Source: Pseudomonas sp. AFG_SD02_1510_Pfu_092
GTDB lineage: Bacteria; Pseudomonadota; Gammaproteobacteria; Pseudomonadales; Pseudomonadaceae
Assembly (NCBI RefSeq): GCF_003331055.1
Contig: NZ_PUQD01000014.1
Coordinates: 1 to 64,000 of the forward strand
DNA: 64,000 nt
Direction: 5' to 3'
The notes under the pieces were generated by a model. The model ran no database searches and was not told the origin of the DNA. It was given only the letters and a program-made list of their open reading frames with translations. This document shows positions 34,675 through 42,754 of the stretch, piece after piece. A program made the position numbers and the translations under genes. The first letter of the stretch is position 1, and every line of letters starts with the position of its first letter.

Positions 34675-36630
34675 ATGCCAGAACACCGCATTCACCGTGC
34701 TGTGAAGCCACAGCGCTGCCTGCTCGCCTGCGCCATCGGCCTGCTCACGCTGCCCGCCGCCCAGGCCTTCGAAGTCGATACCGGCAATGAAGACTGGGCC
34801 GTGCGCTTCGACAACACCATCAAGTACAACTACGGCGTGCGCACCGAAAGCGCCGACAAGCGCATGCTGGGCACGCCCAATAGCAACGACGGCGACTACA
34901 ACTTCCGCAAGGCCGGCACCAACATCACCAACCGGGTCGACCTGCTGACCGAGCTGGATGTGGTCTACCAGGGCAACAGCGGTTTCCGTGTCAGCACTGC
35001 CAGCTGGTACGACAAGGCTTACGACAACGCCGGTTCCAACAGCAACCCGTTCGTCAACGGCAACGGTGAGCAGTCCGGCATCAACCCCAGCCTCAATGGC
35101 CTGCCGGGTACCGGCGTGCCGCTGGGGAGCCCGCACCTGAGCAACTACGCCCAGCGTTATTACAGCGGCCCGTCCGGTGAAGTGCTGGACGCCTTCGTGT
35201 TCTTCAGCCGTGAAGTTGGCGAGGCCTCGCAGGTCAGTGCCAAGCTCGGCCAGCACAACCTGTTCTGGGGTGAGACGCTGCTCAACCCGGTGCACTCGCT
35301 GAGCTACGGCCAGTCGGGCCTTGACCTGGCCAAGCTGGCGGCCTCGCCAGGCACCGAGGCCAAGGAACTGTTCGTGCCGCGCAACCAGCTGTCGACCGCG
35401 TTGCTGGTCAATTCCGAACTGACCGTGGGCGCCCAGTACTTCTTCGACTGGGATGCCGCCCGCCTGCCGGAAGCCGGCACCTACTATGGCGGCTCGGATG
35501 TGGTGGGCGAGGGCGCGCAGAGCTTTTTGCTCGGTCACACCGGCACCCCGGGGCTGATCCCGGTGCGCGGCGCGCTGACCAGCATCCGCCGTGGCCACGA
35601 CCTGACGCCGGGCAAGCGCGGTGACTGGGGCATCATGGCCAAGTGGTCGCCCGAGTGGCTGGGCGGCACCCTCGGCTTCTATTACCGCAAGACCTCCGAG
35701 ATTCTCCCGCAGGCCTGGCTCGACGCGCGCGGCATGACCGTGGCCAACGGCCCGTTCGGCAACCCGCCGGGCAGCCGCCAGGGCGCGGTCGGCAACCTGT
35801 ACAACTCGCTGCAGAGCACCACCTACCAGTTTGCCTACGCCGACAATATCGACATTTATGGCCTGAGCCTGTCCAAGGATGTCGGTGGCATCAGCGTCGG
35901 TAGCGACCTGAACATCCGCCACAACATGCCCCTGGCGAGCATCCCGGCCATCGTCAGCGCCCCCGGCCAGGGCGGCCTGGGCGGCGGCTTCGGCCTGCTG
36001 CCGGCCCGCCTGCCCAGTAGCGGGGTGATCTACGACGTGCCCAAGGATGGCGACAGCCTGAGCGCCACCGGTGACACCCTGCACTGGACCTTGAACGGCC
36101 TGATGACCCTCGGCGACACGCCGCTGTTCGATTCGGCGACCCTGCTCGGCGAGCTGTTCTACAGCAACCTGCTCAAGCTCGATAGCCACAACGCGGCCTT
36201 GTACAAGGGCAACAGCAGCTACCGCGGCATCGACAAGGCCACCCGCGACAACTGGGGCATCGCCGTCAACTTCACCCCCACCTGGTACCAGCTGCTGCCG
36301 GGCATGGACCTGAGCATGCCGCTGTCGGTCAACGTCGGCCTCGACGGCGTCTCGCCGGTGCAGGGCGGTGGCGCCGAACACACCGGCAACTACGCGGTGG
36401 GCCTGAGCGCGGCGATCTACAACCAGTACTTCGTCGACCTCAAGTACGTCGACAGTTTCGGTGAGACCAAGGCCTGCAAGGACGGCCAGACCGACGGCAG
36501 CACCCCCAACGCCCTGGACGGCGAACAGGATTACACCTGCTACGGCGGCGGCTACGCCTCCTTCTCCGGCGGTGGTGCCACCACCGAAGACCGTGGCGCC
36601 CTGTACCTGACCGTCAAGACGACCTTCTGA
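34675..36630 (+). CDS. DUF1302 outer-membrane beta-barrel protein
   Basis: This 651-residue protein has a signal peptide (LLACAIGLLTLPAAQA/FE) followed by alternating amphipathic beta-strands rich in Tyr, Asn and Gly (VRFDNTIKYNYGVR, NLFWGETLLNPVHSLSYG) and ends in aromatic Phe (LYLTVKTTF), the outer-membrane insertion signal. DUF1302 proteins are almost always encoded next to DUF1329 proteins and MMPL pumps. The set here is complete. A role as outer-membrane channel or acceptor for a hydrophobic compound is inferred from this company. Confidence 0.87.
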   Translation: MPEHRIHRAVKPQRCLLACAIGLLTLPAAQAFEVDTGNEDWAVRFDNTIKYNYGVRTESADKRMLGTPNSNDGDYNFRKAGTNITNRVDLLTELDVVYQGNSGFRVSTASWYDKAYDNAGSNSNPFVNGNGEQSGINPSLNGLPGTGVPLGSPHLSNYAQRYYSGPSGEVLDAFVFFSREVGEASQVSAKLGQHNLFWGETLLNPVHSLSYGQSGLDLAKLAASPGTEAKELFVPRNQLSTALLVNSELTVGAQYFFDWDAARLPEAGTYYGGSDVVGEGAQSFLLGHTGTPGLIPVRGALTSIRRGHDLTPGKRGDWGIMAKWSPEWLGGTLGFYYRKTSEILPQAWLDARGMTVANGPFGNPPGSRQGAVGNLYNSLQSTTYQFAYADNIDIYGLSLSKDVGGISVGSDLNIRHNMPLASIPAIVSAPGQGGLGGGFGLLPARLPSSGVIYDVPKDGDSLSATGDTLHWTLNGLMTLGDTPLFDSATLLGELFYSNLLKLDSHNAALYKGNSSYRGIDKATRDNWGIAVNFTPTWYQLLPGMDLSMPLSVNVGLDGVSPVQGGGAEHTGNYAVGLSAAIYNQYFVDLKYVDSFGETKACKDGQTDGSTPNALDGEQDYTCYGGGYASFSGGGATTEDRGALYLTVKTTF

Positions 36631-36668
36631 GTCATGTTTCCTACCGCCTACACAGGAAGACAACCATC

Positions 36669-38027
36669 ATGAATTTCGTACCTGCACTGCTGGCTTCGTG
36701 CCTGTCGCTGGCCGCGCTGAACGCCGCCCAGGCCGCCGTCTCCTCTGACCAGGCCGCGCGCCTGGGCACCAGCCTGACCGCCATCGGCGCGGAAAAGGCT
36801 GGCAATGCCGATGGCTCGATCCCGGCCTACCAGGGCGGCCTGCTGACGCCGCCAGCCAGCTACCAGAGCGGCGCCAGCATGCGCCCCGACCCGTTCGCCA
36901 GTGACAAACCGCTGCTGGTCATCGATGGCAAGAACGCCGGGCAGTACCAGGGCCAGCTGACCGCCACCACCCTGGAACTGCTCAAGCGCTACCCCAGCTA
37001 CCGCGTCGATGTGTACCCGACCCACCGCAGTGTGGCCTTGCCACAAGCGGTGCTCGACAACACCCGCAAGAACGCCACCGGCGCCAACAGCAAGGAGGGC
37101 GGTACTGCGCTAGACAACGTGCTGCCGGGCATCCCGTTCCCCATTCCGCAGAACGGTGCCGAGGCCATGTGGAACTTCCTGCTGCGCTATCAGGGCGTAA
37201 GCATGACCGCCAAGTACGACTCGTGGAACGTCGACGCCGCCGGCAAGCCATCGCTGTCGACCACCGGCCAGGCCAACATCAGCTACCCGATCTACGAGGA
37301 CATGGCCAGGCCGATCGGCGCCAAGGACACCTACTACCAGATGAAGCTGGTGTACACCGGGCCTGCCCGCCGTGCCGGCGAAGCGATGATGTTGCGCGAT
37401 GCCGCCAACCCGCTGGTGCAGCCGCGCAGCGCCTGGCAGTACCTGCCCGGCCAGCGCCGGGTCAAGCTGGCACCCAACCTGGCCTACGACACGCCCAACC
37501 CCGGCACCTCGGGCTCGGGCACCTACGACGACGTGTTCGTCTTCAACGGGGCGCTGGACCGCTACGACTGGACGCTGGTCGGCAAGCAGGAAATGTACGT
37601 GCCGTACAACACCTACCAGCTGACCTACAACACCGACGTCAAGCAACTGATCACCGCCAACCACCTGGCGCCGCAGTTCGTGCGCTGGGAGAAGCACCGG
37701 GTGTGGGTGGTGGAGGGCAAGCTCAAGGACGGCGCACGCCACATCTACCACAAGCGCCGCTTCTACCTCGATGAAGACAGCTGGATCGCCCTGGCCTCGG
37801 ACCAGTACGACGCGCGTGGCCAGTTGTACCGTGGCTCGTTCGCCTTCCTCACCCAGAGCTACGACAAGCAGACCCCGGACGCCACGCCGTTCATGATCTA
37901 CGACCTGATTGGCGGCACTTACAACCTCAATGGCGTGGTCGGTGCCTACGGCGGCATCCGCTACATCGACCCGCTGTCGAAAACCCAATGGTCGCCCGAG
38001 TCGCTGGCCGGCAACGGCATTCGCTGA
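36669..38027 (+). CDS. DUF1329 periplasmic protein
   Basis: This 452-residue exported protein has a signal peptide (LLASCLSLAALNAAQA/AV) and the family opening SSDQAARLGTSLTAIGAEKAGNADG. A beta-rich region with YDTPNPGTSGSGTYDDVFVF and RHIYHKRRFYLDEDSWIALA follows. DUF1329 is thought to share a LolA/LolB-like fold able to cradle a lipid. It lies 38 bp after the DUF1302 gene and probably passes cargo between pump and barrel, which is inference. Confidence 0.87.
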   Translation: MNFVPALLASCLSLAALNAAQAAVSSDQAARLGTSLTAIGAEKAGNADGSIPAYQGGLLTPPASYQSGASMRPDPFASDKPLLVIDGKNAGQYQGQLTATTLELLKRYPSYRVDVYPTHRSVALPQAVLDNTRKNATGANSKEGGTALDNVLPGIPFPIPQNGAEAMWNFLLRYQGVSMTAKYDSWNVDAAGKPSLSTTGQANISYPIYEDMARPIGAKDTYYQMKLVYTGPARRAGEAMMLRDAANPLVQPRSAWQYLPGQRRVKLAPNLAYDTPNPGTSGSGTYDDVFVFNGALDRYDWTLVGKQEMYVPYNTYQLTYNTDVKQLITANHLAPQFVRWEKHRVWVVEGKLKDGARHIYHKRRFYLDEDSWIALASDQYDARGQLYRGSFAFLTQSYDKQTPDATPFMIYDLIGGTYNLNGVVGAYGGIRYIDPLSKTQWSPESLAGNGIR

Positions 38028-38048
38028 ACGCACCGAGCAGAGGTGGCA

Positions 38049-39043
38049 ATGTCTGTCTTGAAACGATGCAGCGTGGTGCTGGTGGCCCTGGCCGCGCTGC
38101 AGGGCGCGGCCCAGGCGGCGCCTTTCACCGATGTGCTGGACCTGCCGGCCATGCCCAGCGCCCTGGCCGCCAGCAGCGCGCTGCGCGATGTACCGTGGCC
38201 GGGCAGCGCCTGGTCGCGGTGGGCCCGCGCGGGCACATCGTGTACTCCGATGACCACGGCGCGCACTGGCAGCAGGCCCAGGTGCCGGTCAGCGCCGACC
38301 TGAATGCGGTGAGTTTCGCCACCGCCGAACTGGGCTGGGCAGTCGGCCACGACGGCGTGGTGCTGCATAGCCGCGACGGCGGCGAACACTGGCACACGCA
38401 GCTCGATGGCCGGGCGTTGGCCGCACAACTGCCAGGCACCGGTAACGACAATGCCTTGCTCGATGTGTGGTTCAGCGATGCCCGCACCGGCTATGCGGTG
38501 GGCGTGTTCAACCTGCTGTTGCGCACCGTCGATGGTGGCGAGCACTGGCAGCCCTGGCTCGAGCACAGCGACAACCCGCAAGGCTTGCACCTGACCAGCC
38601 TGGCGGCGGTGGCTGACACGCTGTACATCACCGGCGAGCAAGGCCTGCTGCTGAGGCTGGACGGCGAGCGTTTCAACCGTGTCGAGACACCTTACACCGG
38701 CACCCTGTTCGGCGCGGTCGGCAAGCCCGGCGTGCTGCTGGTGTACGGCCTGCGCGGGCATGCCTACCGCAGCACCGATGGTGGCCGGCAATGGCAGCCG
38801 GTCGCCACCGGCGTGAACACCAGCCTCAGCGCTGCGGGCGTCGACCGAGACGGCCAGCTGTGGCTGGCCAGCCAGGCCGGCGACCTGCTGCTCAGCCGGG
38901 ACGACGGCGCCAGCTTCGCCGCAGTGGCGCAAGGCGCCCGCGGCCCGGTGACCGCACTGGCCACCGATACCGGCAACGGCCTGGTGCTGGTGGGCGAGCG
39001 GGGCGTGCGCAACCTGGCCGGCAACCCCACGCTGCACCCATAA
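38049..39043 (+). pseudogene. YCF48/BNR-repeat beta-propeller protein, frameshifted
   Basis: The first frame encodes a clear signal peptide (CSVVLVALAALQGAAQA/AP) and the mature start FTDVLDLPAMPSALAASSAL. The family then continues in another frame (TVAGQRLVAVGPRGHIVYSD) with BNR/YCF48 repeats such as GWAVGHDGVVLHSRDGGEHW and AYRSTDGGRQW up to 39043. A single base appears to be missing at about 38190-38192 (GAT GT- ACC). Restoring it would join both parts into a ~331-residue periplasmic propeller. It is either a real inactivating frameshift or an assembly error. It sits 22 bp after DUF1329 and 16 bp before the MMPL gene; homologues of such operons keep all four genes. Confidence 0.8.
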
Positions 39044-39058
39044 CAAGAGAAGACCCTG

Positions 39059-41539
39059 ATGGCCGCTACCCGCCAAGACACCCTGCCGGTAATCCGCAAC
39101 CTCGACGCTTTCGACCCACGCTCGGGCAACGCCCTGGAGCGGCTGGTGTTCAACCACCGCCTGGCGTTTCTGCTGTGCATGCTGCTGGCGACCGTGGTGC
39201 TGGGCTACATGGCCCTGACCCGCCTGGAGTTGCGCCCCAGCTTCGACAAGATGCTGCCGCAGAGCCACCCGTACATCCACAACTACCTGGAAAACCGCGC
39301 GTCACTGCGTGGCCTGGGCAACGCGGTGCGGGTGGTGGTGGAGAACACCCAGGGCGACATCTTCGACCCCGACTACCTGCAGACGCTGCGCCAGATCAAC
39401 GACGAGCTGTTCCTCAGCCAGGGCGTGGACCGCGCCTGGGTGAAGTCGCTGTGGAGCCCGGCAGTGCGCTGGACCGAGGTGACCGAGGAGGGCTTCCAGG
39501 GCGGCCCGGTGATGCCCGACGGCTACCAGGGCGCTGCGGGCGACATCGAGCAACTGCGGCAGAACATCGAGCGCGCCAACATCGTCGGCAGCCTGGTGGC
39601 GCGCGACTTCCGCTCGAGCATGCTGATCGTGCCGCTGCTCGACCAGGACTCGGCCACCGGCAAGGGCCTGGACTACCACGCCTTCTCGCAGAAGCTCGAA
39701 CAGCTGCGCAGCCAGTACCAGGCCAGCGGCCAGTACCGCGTGCATGTGATCGGCTTCGCCAAGCTGATGGGCGACCTGATCGACGGCCTGATCCAGGTAA
39801 TGGCGTTCTTCGCCCTGGCGGTGCTGACCAGCCTGCTGATCATCTACTGCTATACCCGCTGTTTGCGCAGTACCTTGCTGGTGGTGCTGTGTTCGCTGGC
39901 GGCGGTGGTGTGGCAGCTGGGCATCGTCGCCTGGCTGGGCTACGCCATCGACCCGTATTCGATCCTGGTGCCGTTTTTGATCTTCGCCATCGGCGTATCG
40001 CATGCGGCGCAGAAGATGAACGGCATTCTCCAGGACATCGGCCGTGGCACCCACCGCCAGGTGGCGGCACGCTATACCTTCCGCCGCCTGTTCGTCGCCG
40101 GGGTGACCGCCTTGCTGGCCGATGCGGTGGGCTTTGCCGTGCTGATGTTGATCGACATCCCGGTGATCCAGGACCTCGCCATCACCGCCAGCATTGGCGT
40201 GGCAGTGCTGATCTTCACCTCGCTGCTGCTGATGCCGGTGGCGCTGTCTTATGTCGGCGTCGGCCGCAAGGCTGCCGAGCGCGCCCTGGCTCTCGATGCG
40301 CGCCGGGCCGGCGTTACACCTGTGGGCGCGGGCGCGCCCGCGAAGGGCTGCAAAGCCGCCTCAATCGACCCATGGGCCTTGCTCGACCGCTTCACCGAAC
40401 GCCAATGGGCCAGCGCCGCACTGCTGCTGGCCCTGGCCCTGGCCGGCCTGGGCATCTGGGGCAGCCTGCAGCTGAAAATCGGTGACCTCGACAGCGGCGC
40501 CCCCGAGTTGCGCGCGGATTCCCGCTACAACTTCGACAACGCCTACATCACCGCGCACTACGCGCTGTCCAGCGATACCTTCGCGGTGATGGTCAAGACC
40601 GCCCCGGAAGGTTGCCTGCAGTACCAGACACTGGTGCTCGCCGACCGCCTGGCCTGGCAACTGCAGCAATTGCCGGGCGTGCAGACCACCGTGTCGCTGG
40701 CCAACGCGGTGCGCCAGATCACCGCCGGCACCTACGAAGGCAACCCGCGCCTGAACAGCCTGCAGCGTAATCAGGACGTGCTTAACTACGCCGCCCAGCA
40801 GGCCTCGGTCAACGCCCCCGAGCTGTTCAACAACGACTGCTCGCTGATGCCGGTGATCGCCTACCTAAAGGACCACCGCGCCGACACCCTGGCCCAGGTC
40901 AGCGCCGTGGCCGAGCGCTTCGCCCAGGCCAACAGCAACGCCGACCACCAGTTCCTGCTGGCTGCCGGCAGCGCCGGTATCGAAGCCGCGACCAACGTGG
41001 TGGTGCGTGAGGCCAACCACCGCATGCTGTTGCTGGTGTACCTGGCGGTCACGCTGTTCTGCCTGATCACCTTCCGTAGCTGGCGCGCCACACTGGTGGC
41101 GATTCTGCCGCTGATGCTGACCTCGGTGCTGTGCGAGGCGCTGATGGTGGCCATGGGCATTGGCGTCAAGGTCGCCACCTTGCCGGTGATCGCCCTGGGC
41201 GTGGGCATTGGCGTGGATTACGCGCTGTACCTGCTGAGCGTGCAGTTGCAGCACCAGCGCGCCGGGCTGAGCCTGGCCCAGGCCTACCACCAGGCGGTGG
41301 CCTTCACCGGCCGGGTGGTGGGGCTGGTCGGCATCACCCTGGCCGCCGGCGTGGTCGGCTGGGCCTGGTCACCGATCAAGTTCCAGGCCGACATGGGCCT
41401 GCTGCTGACCTTCATGTTCCTGTGGAACATGCTCGGCGCGCTGGTGCTGATCCCTGCGCTGTCGCACTTCCTGCTGCGTGGCCAGGCCGCCCCGGCGTCT
41501 GCCGAGGCCCAGGCCGCGCCGTTGCCACGGTCGCGGTGA
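39059..41539 (+). CDS. MMPL/RND-type hydrophobe transporter
   Basis: This 826-residue inner-membrane protein has the RND two-half layout with 12 helices: one near the N-terminus (LAFLLCMLLATVVLGYMAL), a cluster at about 240-400, a second single helix at about 445-465 (ASAALLLALALAGLGIWGSL) and a final cluster from about 655. Large periplasmic loops follow each single helix. It is coupled to DUF1302, DUF1329 and YCF48 genes and probably moves lipids or similar hydrophobes. Residues about 419-434 (TPVGAGAPAKGCKAAS) in the cytoplasmic linker are read from a REP element, an insertion not expected in homologues. Confidence 0.9.
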   Translation: MAATRQDTLPVIRNLDAFDPRSGNALERLVFNHRLAFLLCMLLATVVLGYMALTRLELRPSFDKMLPQSHPYIHNYLENRASLRGLGNAVRVVVENTQGDIFDPDYLQTLRQINDELFLSQGVDRAWVKSLWSPAVRWTEVTEEGFQGGPVMPDGYQGAAGDIEQLRQNIERANIVGSLVARDFRSSMLIVPLLDQDSATGKGLDYHAFSQKLEQLRSQYQASGQYRVHVIGFAKLMGDLIDGLIQVMAFFALAVLTSLLIIYCYTRCLRSTLLVVLCSLAAVVWQLGIVAWLGYAIDPYSILVPFLIFAIGVSHAAQKMNGILQDIGRGTHRQVAARYTFRRLFVAGVTALLADAVGFAVLMLIDIPVIQDLAITASIGVAVLIFTSLLLMPVALSYVGVGRKAAERALALDARRAGVTPVGAGAPAKGCKAASIDPWALLDRFTERQWASAALLLALALAGLGIWGSLQLKIGDLDSGAPELRADSRYNFDNAYITAHYALSSDTFAVMVKTAPEGCLQYQTLVLADRLAWQLQQLPGVQTTVSLANAVRQITAGTYEGNPRLNSLQRNQDVLNYAAQQASVNAPELFNNDCSLMPVIAYLKDHRADTLAQVSAVAERFAQANSNADHQFLLAAGSAGIEAATNVVVREANHRMLLLVYLAVTLFCLITFRSWRATLVAILPLMLTSVLCEALMVAMGIGVKVATLPVIALGVGIGVDYALYLLSVQLQHQRAGLSLAQAYHQAVAFTGRVVGLVGITLAAGVVGWAWSPIKFQADMGLLLTFMFLWNMLGALVLIPALSHFLLRGQAAPASAEAQAAPLPRSR
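40317..40352 (+). repeat. REP element inside the MMPL coding sequence
   Basis: ACACCTGTGGGCGCGGGCGC followed by GCCCGCGAAGGGCTGC matches the standard intergenic REPs of this window (compare 9402-9431 and 61663-61690). It is read in frame, adding about 15 residues (PVGAGAPAKG type) to the cytoplasmic loop between the two halves of the pump. Confidence 0.82.
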
Positions 41540-41569
41540 TCGGTATTCCGGCCCCGCAGTGGGGTGAGC

Positions 41570-42020
41570 AACCGCCCTGTGGGAGCGGGTTCACCCGCGA
41601 AGCAGGCGACGCGGTGCATGGCACCGGCTACGCCGGTGTTCGCGGCCACGGCCGCTCCCACAAGCACAGCGTGAGCCCGGCCCTGCGCCGTCCCTGTGGG
41701 AGCGGGCAAGCCCGCGAAGCAGGCGACGCGGTGGATGGCACCGGCTGCGCCGGTGTTCGCGGCTAAAGCCGCTCCCACAGGTGCAGCGTGAGCCCAAGGC
41801 CTGCGCGGTATCTGTGGGAGCGGGCAAGCCCGCGAAGCAGGCGACGCGGTGCATGGCACCGGCTGCGCCGGTGTTCGCGGCTAAAGCCGCTCCCACAGGT
41901 GCAGCGTGAGTCCAAGGCCTGCGCGGTACCTGTGGGAGCGGGTTCACCCGCGAAGCAGGCGCCGCGGTAGATGGCACCGGCTGTGCCGGTGTTCGCGGGT
42001 AAACCCGCTCCCACAAAGTC
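41570..42020. repeat. Tandem REP array, four units of 117-118 bp
   Basis: Units start at 41578, 41695, 41813 and 41931. Each has a TGTGGGAGCGGG element, a CACCGGCTGCGCCGGTG-type palindrome and an inverted REP (CGCTCCCACA), followed by a short link (CAGCGTGAGCCCAAGGCCTG). Units 2 and 3 are nearly identical, so recent tandem duplication is likely. The array fills the space behind the MMPL gene. Confidence 0.92.
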
Positions 42021-42095
42021 CGCTGTCAGACGCAACGGCAGCAATCGAATTTCAGAATCACACTAGAGCAAAGCGCCCAGGCCGCAAGCGGCCCT

Positions 42096-42275
42096 TCAAA
42101 TGCTCAGGCGTTTTTCCATCGGCTGGTAGATCAGCCCGGCAAACTCGCCCACGTCCCCTGCCAGGGCAAAACCGTACCGTTCATAGGCTGCCACGGAAGA
42201 CAACGACACTCTGACCGTTACCACCTCGGCCCTGCCTGCTCCCAGTCGGGGTTTTCCATAGGCCTTACCGGGCAG
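42096..42275 (-). pseudogene. GNAT acetyltransferase C-terminal remnant
   Basis: In one minus-strand frame a 59-residue stretch reads with GKAYGKPRLGAG (degenerate acetyl-CoA-binding loop), AEVVTVRVSLSSVAAYERYG and FALAGDVGEFAGLIYQPMEK then RLSI-stop. The VAAYERYGF pattern is the conserved C-terminal motif of GNAT acetyltransferases. There is no start codon or upstream domain; the frame begins directly after the MerR stop codon. It is the decayed tail of a former gene. Confidence 0.68.
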
Positions 42276-42680
42276 TCACGACCCCGTGGCCGGCGAATGA
42301 TCCGGCCATGGGAGTACAGTCAGGCCGTTGGCCAGGGCACTGGCTTCAAGTTTTACCCGCTCGGCGTCGAGAAAAACATAGGCCGCTTGCAGCGTGGTGA
42401 TCTTCGCCTGGATTTCGGCCATCTTGCTCGCGACCAATGCCGCGCCTTGCGCGCAATCGATGGTATTGCCGCGCCAGGCGGCAAGAATCTCGCCGATCTC
42501 GGCCAGCGAAAAACCACCGCTCTGGGCACTTTGAATGAACGCCAGATCAGCAACGGTCTGTTCGCTGTAGTTGCGATAGTTGTTGGCCTGTCGATGGGCC
42601 ACGATCAGCCCAAGTTGCTCGTAATAACGCAACGTATGACGGCTGACGCCACTGCGGCGCTCCAACGCTCCGATGTTCAC
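42276..42680 (-). CDS. MerR family transcriptional regulator
   Basis: This 134-residue protein starts at GTG (MNIGALERRSGVSRHTLRYY) with the MerR winged-helix domain, the YRNYSEQTVADLAFIQSAQS hinge and a dimerisation coiled coil (ALVASKMAEIQAKITTLQAA). The effector domain has one cysteine (DCAQG) and no metal-binding Cys cluster, so an organic or stress signal is more likely than a metal. A longer ORF through the promoter is rejected. It is divergent from the SDR gene and shares an operator with it. Confidence 0.87.
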   Translation of the reverse strand: MNIGALERRSGVSRHTLRYYEQLGLIVAHRQANNYRNYSEQTVADLAFIQSAQSGGFSLAEIGEILAAWRGNTIDCAQGAALVASKMAEIQAKITTLQAAYVFLDAERVKLEASALANGLTVLPWPDHSPATGS

Positions 42681-42693
42681 CGCAATAAAGCCC

Positions 42694-42724
42694 TTGACTG
42701 TAGAGTAGGCTCTACACCTTAGCC
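42694..42724 (+). promoter_or_regulatory. MerR-type promoter/operator of the SDR gene
   Basis: A TTGACT -35 (42694-42699) is separated by 19 bp from a TTAGCC -10-like hexamer (42719-42724). Between them lies the inverted repeat TGTAGAG-TAGG-CTCTACA (42699-42716). A long spacer with an embedded dyad is the signature of MerR-activated promoters. It overlaps the region just upstream of the merR start, so autoregulation is likely. Confidence 0.75.
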
Positions 42725-42754
42725 TGCGCAGAACCTCCAGACAAGGACTCAAAC

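Noticed and set aside
34342..36663. Very long minus-strand ORF (773 residues) opposite the DUF1302 gene
   Set aside because: Its composition (runs of Val, Gly, Gln, Arg without domain pattern) is the antisense shadow of a GC-rich gene. The plus strand has a signal peptide, barrel strands and operon context.
41570..42020. Regular spacing of repeats reminiscent of a CRISPR array
   Set aside because: Repeats are palindromic REP pairs of ~118 bp units with conserved, not unique, intervening sequence, and no cas genes are present.
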